64,000 nucleotides of DNA from contig NC_135554.1 of the NCBI RefSeq assembly GCF_964340395.1, positions 16,652,092 through 16,716,091 of the forward strand, given 5' to 3'. Both the position numbers and the translations under genes were made by a program. The notes under the pieces were generated by a model. The model was not told the DNA's origin and ran no database searches. It worked only from the letters and a program-made list of their open reading frames with translations. The DNA is from Glandiceps talaboti. Lineage: Eukaryota > Hemichordata > Enteropneusta > Spengelidae. Below are positions 39,701 through 49,600 of the stretch, in pieces. Numbering within the stretch: position 1 is the first letter of the stretch; every line of letters begins with the position of its first letter.

Positions 39701-42700
39701 AGCCCTTGGTAATGTATCTGACAACATGTATTTTTGATACGAAAATTGAACAAACCTACAGGTTTACTATTGAAATTAATTATTGACCATTGGTTGACCC
39801 AAATCTCTTTTTATTCAAAAAATCATTGTTTGGTCCTATCTCTCAATTTACACTGCTAGTAATCTTTTTTCTGTCATTTCAAACGATGCATTCATTATGA
39901 AGGAAAACATAGAAGTAAATCTCTAATAATTTCTTAATAACATAAAAGAGGATTTTAGTTTGATGTCTAGGCAAGTCTTTAAAATTTCATAAATGGATGT
40001 ATTTTTTTGTAGCCTTAGTCAACATACATATATACTACAAACTGGGGTCCAATAATTAAACACTTAGATACTATTCCTCAATATTTTTCTTCATTCAGCC
40101 AAGGAAAATATGAGTGACCCAAGGGGCCCTTGTCACTATGAGTTGCTAGACGAGTAGTGACAATCCGTAGGTCATGAGTATTTTCCAGCTGAATGAAGAA
40201 AAAATATTGACAAATAATATAATAGGGGAAATTAATGGCAATTTTGAGCATTTTGACTCATATTTTGAACACAGCGGAATCAATGACGTAGACACGCGTT
40301 GTTGTGACATAGACACGCATTGTCATGACGTAGAACAACAAGAGTATATATTCCATAGTTTTTGCTGAACCTGGCTCATATACTGGTACAATATACTGTA
40401 TACACTTCATTTTGCATAGACTTGGCCCAGCATGATACATATTATCTCAAGGCATCCGAGTTTAATGGAATACAGCACACTGTGATAACTATGTCCACAA
40501 AACACTATACTTTGTACATTTCAATTTTTGAAGACTAAATAGCCAATCAAATTACACCTTGTCTCAAATGTCCCAGTTTATAAAATTTGGCACACACTGA
40601 CAACTGGGTTTTAGTAAACACCATATACGATGACATCACATGATGAACAAAAGTAACAAAAAAAAAGGCTATATCTGTAGAGGCAAATAAGAAAGCCAAT
40701 CAGATGCACATTGTGCAAATTTTCACCTTAATCTGTCCTGATGTCCATCGTAAGCATGAAGGTCAAGGATAAGATCCAAATCCACCCTGAAATAATAATA
40801 ATAATAATCTTTATTTGTCCAAATAAATTCGGAAGTTTGTTGAATGGTCGCCGCAGAGCAGCGCCCTAGTGCCCTAGTGTTGAAGAAGCAGGAGGAAACC
40901 GGAGTGCCCGGGGAAAACCTGCGTTGTTCGGCAGGGTCAAACTGAGCATCACCCTTCTTACATGCAGACCTAGTTAAATTTTAAATCAAACCCAGCCAAC
41001 ACCAGGCGGGTTCGAACCCAGACTGCAGAGGTAAGAGGCGTACGAGCTAACCGCTCGGCCACCGACAACCCAACTTGATCAGATTAGTTTATTTTCAAAA
41101 GAGCGAAACCTGATATTTTTATAAATAACAGTTGCAATAAGCTTGATCCCATTAGCATCATCAGTAAAAAAAGTATGATTATCCCTAAGTTCTAAAATAC
41201 GGCCTACGGACACTACACGGAAATAATACCAAATCTATTATTTACTCCAAAATACAAATCTATGCTCTGAAGCCTCCAGGTATCATTACTGGATCATTAC
41301 TTTTTCAACATGTATGCAAATAGCATTATTCGAAGTGTAATAATTTTGAAATTGTATCTCAGATATAGGCATCTTTAAAGTGAATATAACACTTTAACTT
41401 TTAATATAATAACATGGTATGCAAATCACAAAAAGTGCACTTGAAGTTGTAGAATTTAACGAATCCTACTAATTAAAATCTGATCACGTAAATTTGGCAT
41501 AAATTTCTTTATTTACCTCCTACTTTTATTGTCGTTTGTTCTTTTTTTTTTGTTCTGTGAGTGCCTTATATCTACATCTGACACAATACCCTAGGAATTC
41601 TCAAACAAAATGTGAGCGCTGAGTGGATTTATTTATAGGCAGTGTCTATGATTTACTCAACGAATATGAATGCATCTTACAGCGAAACTTACAGGTACAG
41701 TACCTCAAAACACTCTGTTCGAAAAGAGCTCGAGTGCAGAGCCCACGCAATGATGTTATCATTATTGTTTGGTGGTTCTCTGTGTGTCAATTTTGAATGT
41801 CGAGTTTTATATTGTAGGACGGATTTTGGTTGGTGACACATAATTACAAGCTTTGGTGATGAGAACTATGGTATTATGTCAGATGTAGGTACAAGGTGCT
41901 CACAGAAGAAAATAAGAACAAACAACAATAAAAGTAGGAGGTAAATAAACAAATTGTGCCAAATTCACTACATTGGATTTTAATCAGATTATATTAATAG
42001 TACTATGGTGATGCATGGCTGAAGTTTTTATGTACAACAAAGACTGACATTTAACTTCTGTGTTCCATTCTCACAAACCAGAGCTGTTATTTCTTCCGCT
42101 ACACTTCGAAATAAAGTGGGGCGGCACGTTAAGAACGGTGTCATAAAACAGGCCATGGTTTGTGACAATGCTGTGTCCATGCTGATTAACACACAGGTTG
42201 TCTTCTTTCCCTTCTCAATTGGAAGAGTGAGAACGTGTGTATTTATAACAGTTATCAACCATTACACTTTCTTGTATCTTATATTTCCTTTTGAAATCTT
42301 TTTTACCTCAAGGAATTATTACATCTTTGAAATAAACATAATATACTATTTGTTGCTTTCTACAGTCTATACTTCATTCTGGGAAATATACACAGAAATT
42401 TACTTTTTCAGCATTTTAAAAAAAAACAAGTTTATCAACATTAAAAAGACAATACTGTAAATAAAATAGACTTACCTCGATTTGTAAGTTTTAACAAGTT
42501 TTGCCATACTGTTGATTCCTCTGAAGATAGAAATTAAGATATGATGACAAAAAAAATATACAGAAAGCCATAATTCATAATTGACATATCATAAGACTAA
42601 TCCCAACAGGCACATATCGGTACTTTGATACATCAAATGCATTAGACAGGAAATCTATCAGTATTTTTGGTTTGTATGGTTATATTGTGGATTGGTGAAA

Positions 42701-43798
42701 CCATTGGAACAACTTACAAGTTATACTGGGGAGAATATGCTATGTGACTTGCCTATTAGTTGTTGATAGCAAGACTACAGTACTCTAATTCACAAAGTTC
42801 CCACTGAAATCTACTGAAATCCACTGTATTTGTTTCCATTCTCCCATCTAAGTAATTTTTACTGTGTGAGAACACTTCATGAAGACGTTCCACTCCCACT
42901 TTTTTTAAAATACTAAATCAAATATATTAACACCGAGGTACAAAGTAATCAGCTAACATTTCAGAAAACAGATGACAAGTATAGGTTGTAGGACTACTGT
43001 ACAAGAAGTCTTTCAACTCTGTATTCACTTGGTCTGATACAAAGCGCAGGTTGTGGGTTGTACAAACTGTGTACAAGATGTCTTTCAACTCTGCTTTCAC
43101 ATTGTCTGAACTAAGTGCAGGGTGTTGGTTGTACAAACTGTGTACAAGAAGTCTTTCAACTCTATATTCACTTTCTCTCCATTGACTCACTTGCCACCTG
43201 TTCATGCTTTACTAGTACCAACTATAAAGAATTGTTTTTACATCCTTCAAGTGGTATTGCCCTTGGTGATATCAATTTACATTGAAAGTGTTAAAGGCTA
43301 ACATACTCAATGTGTCGGTTCCTTTTAATCTTTTGATTCTTAGAGTCGAGTTGTTGACTCCTGAGGCCATCATGTAGGTTTTACTTGATGTACAATACAG
43401 TATAAAGTTTTCATCACTGGCCTTACCTGATATGAACTATAAGATTTTCACAATCCTTCTCCTCAACCAAGTCAACTTTGTTCACTAGAATTAAATCAGC
43501 CAGAGCTATTTGCCTGTAAGATGATAACGGAATGTATTAAAGGCCCATATTTCAATACCATGCTGTATTATTAGTGGATTTATAATACATAGACCCATTC
43601 TGATGTTCTGGCCCAATTTTTTCTACAGCTCTGCTAAACAACCGGTTTTAATACCTAAATGCTAATCCTAATCTGAAGTTAGCCTTTTAGAGTCTGTGAA
43701 GGATCACTGCTATCATTATATACCTAATAAGTAATAACTAAACTAACATAATTCAAGAAGTTAGTCATTTTATCAACACAGCTTTTGAAAGTAACAGA

Positions 43799-43837
<39 letters not shown>

Positions 43838-44091
43838 CATACATACATACATACATACATACATACATACATACATACATACATACATACATACATACAT
43901 ACATACATACATACATACATACATACATACATACATACATACATACATACATACATACATACATACATACATACATACATACATACATACATACATACAT
44001 ACATACATACATACATACATACATACATACATACATACATACATACATACATACATACATACATACATACATACATACATACATACATACA

Positions 44092-44145
<54 letters not shown>

Positions 44146-45489
44146 ACTCTGTACATGAACTCTGTATATGTAATATGTCTATACTGGAGTAAACAGTGCT
44201 CAACTTATCACGTTCACCACCGATGAAAGATTGGCTATCCCTTTCACATCTCAAATACAACATGTCAAGACTTTAGAGAAGACAGAATGTACACTGATAC
44301 TTATTTCCATCTTTACTCACCTTACAGACTCATTAATGGTTCCTTCTTCTTTCTCTTCTTGCAAATGTTGTAAACAATACTTGGCATCAACAACAGTTAC
44401 AATGCCTAAAATGAAAACATTAAACAATGTGATAGGTCAGCTGACAGTCAACTTACCATGCCATACTTTACACCAAAAGTACATGATAGGTGAGTTGACA
44501 GTTAACTTATCATGGCACACTTTACACCAAAAGTACATGATAGGTGAGTTGACAGTCAACTTATCATGGCACACTTTACACCAGGAGTACATGATAAGTG
44601 AGTTGACAGTCAACTTACCATGCCATACTTGCACCAAGCGTACATGATAGGTGAGTTGACAGTCAACTTATCATGGCACATTTTACACCAGGAATACATG
44701 ATAAGTGAGTTGACAGTCAACTTACCATGCCATACTTGCACCAAGCGTACATGATAGGTGAGTTGACAGTCAACTTATCATGGCACACTTTACACCAGGA
44801 ATACATGATAAGTGAGTTGACAGTCAACTTACCATGCCATACTTGCACCAAGCGTACATGATAGGTGAGTTGACAGTCAACTTATCATGGCACACTTTAC
44901 ACCAGGAGTACATGATAAGTGAGTTGACAGTCAACTTATCATGGCACACTTTACACCAGGAATACATGATAAGTGAGTTGACAGTCAACTTACCATGCCA
45001 TACTTGCACCAAGCGTACATGATAGGTGAGTTGACAGTCAACTTATCATGGCACACTTTACACCAGGAATACATGATAAGTGAGTTGACAGTCAACTTAC
45101 CATGCCATACTTGCACCAAGCGTACATGATAGGTGAGTTGACAGTCAACTCATCATGGCACAATTTACACCAGGAATACATGATAAGTGAGTTGACAGTC
45201 AACTTATCATGGCACACTTTACACCAAGAGTACATGATAAGTGAGTTGAGTCAACTTACCATATCATACTTTACATCAAGAGTACATGATAAGTGAGTTG
45301 AAACTGAACTTACCGTCTAAGTAGAGATCACTTCCTAATTCGTCATCTATCCAAAATATTGAAGCTATTGGTCCTGTAATATGTCAACAAATACAAGCAA
45401 AGAATAATCATAAGGAAAAGTCAGCTTGCATTTATGATACCTGACAAAGCTTATTGTTATCAAATGTTATTTTTACTGTTATTATTATT

Positions 45490-45538
<49 letters not shown>

Positions 45539-46619
45539 TTCCTAAAACATGACAATGTTATGTTGTGTTGCAAGAATGAATGTCCATGGACTCTGGATTC
45601 ATAATTTCATGTACGAGGAAAATTTCTATCACAAAGTCAAAAAAATGTTTGGAAGCAAATCCTTTGTGCTGGGCTGGGGTGGGGTAGGGTGGGGTAAGGT
45701 ACATGTAGAGTAGGGTAGGGTTGGGTAGGGTAGGGTGTGGCAGGGTGGGTAAGGGTAGGGTGGGGTAAGGTACATGTAGAGTAGGGTAGGGTTGGGTAGG
45801 GTAGGGTGTGGCAGGGTGGGTAAGGGTAGGGTGGGGTAAGGTACATGTAGAGTAGGGTGGGGTTGGGTAGGGTAGGGTGTGGCAGGGTGGGTAAGGGTAG
45901 GGTGTGGTAAGGTACATGTAGAGTAGGGTGGGATTGGGTAGGGTAGGGTGTGGCAGGGTGGGTAAGGGCAGGGTGTGGTAAGGTACATGTAGAGTAGGGT
46001 GGGGTTGGGTAGGGTAGGGTGTGGCAGGATGGGTAAGGGTAGGGTGGGGGAATGCCTATGGCATGACATGACATTGTAAATGTAAGTTACACACTATATC
46101 AAAATGTAAGTTACATACTATTTCACAAATTTCCCTGAAATTTCCATTAGCTAATAATCCACTATCATATATTATAATTATGGTAGGTGACTTGAAAACA
46201 CAACTTGTGTATGAACTAATCTGAAATCAAAGTTGTAAAATCATTAAAATTAAATAAACACAATGTTTTCTTACCTGGATCAGCTAAACCTGTTGTTTCT
46301 AGAAGTATATAGTCAAATTTTCCTTTCTTCTCCATCAAATTTTCTATAGCTTTCACTCCATTATCCCTACAAAATGATAAACATGTACAAATGAAGTTAG
46401 TTTATTCACACAACTATGTTGGATACTTACATTTTATTCATCTGATTTTTTGAAAATTATTTTTCAGTGTATTTTTTTTATGCCATAGACAAACTTGTTC
46501 AACTTGTACCACTTTGCTCCAGGCTCATATTTCACAAATAAGTTTATATTTGACAGCTTATTTTTTGTATGTATTTGTATTTGTAAGTTTATTTGGAATC
46601 TGTAAACTCAAACTGTATA

Positions 46620-46693
<74 letters not shown>

Positions 46694-49600
46694 AGGGGGG
46701 GGTTAGGTTATTTTGTCTCTCATACACTTTTCAAAACAATATAAAAACCCTTTCAATTATTTGGAGTGAGGTTGTAAATAAATTTACAATATTACAATAA
46801 TTATTGTATTTTCAAGACAATTTGTCAGACTGTCAGAAACATTTTGCGTTCATTTCACAGTGAATAAAAATAATGGAATGACAAACAGCATTACTCTAGA
46901 ATGACAAACACTGATAATTATTTAAATCAAGATTATTTGAAAGGTTTAACATTTTGTTTTCAGTGACCAATTTAGTATAGAAAGAAGTGCTGTCTGTGTA
47001 CATAAAAGAAAAACTCTTTTTCGGCATAATCCTTTGGTGTTTAATACGCTAATAAAAACCTCCTCATTCATTAATCATTTCACCTGAAGATGTTCCATAA
47101 ATGTCACATCTGTCCAATTATTTCAAAGTGATACTCTTCAAATGGACCTGAAATACTACACTGTAGCATTTTACATGATTCTAGGGGGTCAAATCTTATT
47201 TTGCATAGTTATAGGGGTCAATTGTCTCAAAATACTACACTGTAGCATTTTACATGATTCTAGGGGGTCAAATCTTATTTTGCATAGTTATAGGGGTCAA
47301 TTGTCTCAAAATACTACACTGTAGCATTTTACATGATTCTAGGGGGTCAAATCTTATTTTGCATAGTTATAGGGGTCAATTGTCTCAAAATACTACACTG
47401 TAGCATTTTACATGATTCTAGGGGGTCAAATCTTATTTTGCATAGTTATAGGGGTCAATTGTCTCAAATACTACACTGTAGCATTTTACATGATTCTAGG
47501 GGGTCAAATCTTATTTTGCATAGTTATAGGGGTCAATTGTCTCAAATACTACACTGTAGTATTTTACATGATTCTAGGGGGTCAAATCTTATTTTGCATA
47601 GTTATAGGGGTCAATTGTCTCAAATACTACACTGTAGCATTTTACATGATTCTAGGGGGTCAAATCTTATTTTGCATAGTTATAGGGGTCAATTGTCTCA
47701 AATACTACACTGTAGTATTTACATGATTCTAGGGGGGGCAAATTTTATTTTGCATAGTTACCACTGGGGTTACCACTGGCCAGGTCTGGTAGGAATGTGT
47801 GACCAATGCGGTCAACCCAAGACCCCACTTTAGACCAATTTTGACCCAAAACCAATACCCCATTTTAGACCATTCAACTTTTTAGAAGACCCCATTTTAG
47901 ACCAATGTTGAATGATGAATGCAGTGTTGCACATGAGCAGTTAACGTAACAATGCATTATCTAAGAACAAGCATTTTAGGGAGTGTGGATGCTATCTCAT
48001 AGTCATCGATATGAAAATGTCAACCAGGGCAGGGGAAATTCCCAAGTAAAATTCCCAGAAATTCCGAACTGGTCGAGAATTTAGTGAGGAGTTCCTTCCA
48101 GGACCCCATTTTAGACCAAACAAAAAATAAAAAATTGTGAAAAGTGGACAGTACCCATTTTAGACCAAAGGCTGAAAAACCCTACCCCAATGGGTGGCAC
48201 ATATATGTATTATCCAATAGGCGGGAGTACCCCTGTGGTGTGGTGTGGTGTGGTGCGGTTTGGTGTAGTTTGGTGTGGTTGGTTGGTATGGTGTGATGTG
48301 GTGTGGTGTGGTGTGGTGTGGTGTGGTGTGGTGTGGTGTAGTGTGGTGTAGTGTGGTTTGATTTGATTTGATTTGATTTGAATTGATTTAGTTTGGTGGT
48401 TGAAGATCAAACTGATCCTCAACTCACAGTCAAATCAATAAAGTAAACTAACTGGACAACTCTTTCCAGTGATACTTTGTTGTGTTTCAGAAACAATTTG
48501 AAAAACAAACTTTCTCATTTATAATTGATTTACTGTATAGTATAGCTCAGAAGACTACATCTGTTCAATTTGTTCACTTCAAATATACAACAATTGCTGT
48601 AACAATTACAATCATTTGATGTTATTTTTTGAAGACAACAAAATCACATTGAACTGGGCCTAATTCCGGGGAATAACAAGGCTGTGTTTTCTGGCAAGGT
48701 CCACTAAGTTTCACACAGAAAGGAGTTCTAAAAACTACAATTTGTTCATTCATAATTTATTTCACCCAGATATGACACTTTAAAATACTACATCTGCTCA
48801 AGCTCTTGAAGTTTATAGTTTGGGCATCTGGGAATTTGTACAAGGGACTAAATATTTGTTACAGGACATGTCAACAAATACTGTGACAGAACTCCATGAC
48901 ATGAGTTCCAGTGTTTTGTACTTGGAGTATTTGCAATTGTGCTTGCAGTGTTCTATGCTTTCACGAGTGAAACGAGTCAAACTGCAGCAGAAAACACTGC
49001 AAGCATGAGAGCAAATACCCCTGTGTACCCACATTGGAAATCTTACAACATGGATGGGGTTCTGTTATTATTACATAAGTTTATCCTAAACAGCAATTTC
49101 CATAAAAATGACATTGTGCAATCACGTGCATGCATTTATGTTCAATGAACAATGGTGCCTTCATTTGCAGATCGCTTACATAAAGGTATGCAATGATGTT
49201 TTTGGTATTGTACTGGAGTACAAATACCACCAGTATGTGCATGCACCGGTGCTATAGGGTCAACTTTGATAGTTTAGGTCAAAACTATGCGGTAAACCAT
49301 TTAAAATGAAATACAAGCCGTGTAATTGTTTTCCAGCAATATCCCTTATTGGTATTTAACACTGAACTTCATATCTCCTCATTCATATTTAATTTAACCT
49401 GTGGGTGAAACTTAGAACAGCACATCTGTTCAGTGTTGTTTCCACTCTATACAAGCAAAGTGTGGTGTTTTGAAAATAGATCCACCAATACTTGTGTTGA
49501 GGGCAGTATGCAGATAAGTCCTACCTCACGTCCCCTCACCAAATTATGTTATGTCCAAATATGGAAATCTAGGCAAATTTGACCTGGTTTCTCCACTCTA

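Noticed and set aside
41000-41070. Free-standing tRNA gene
   Set aside because: Boxes A and B are present, but the sequence continues into a SINE body and ATT tail.
43724-44263. 179-codon MYVC-type repeat frame and its plus-strand counterpart
   Set aside because: Translation of the (ACAT)n microsatellite in ZNG1 intron 6.
44231-45296. Repeated frames of 60-138 codons in the 54-bp array
   Set aside because: The unit is a multiple of three, so frames stay open by construction; the array lies inside an intron.
45668-46048. Interstitial telomere repeat
   Set aside because: The units are GGGTA/GGGTT mixtures in a 71-bp period, not TTAGGG tandem repeats.
47142-47833. 166- and 104-codon frames in the 79-bp array
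   Set aside because: Repeat translations within ZNG1 intron 3.
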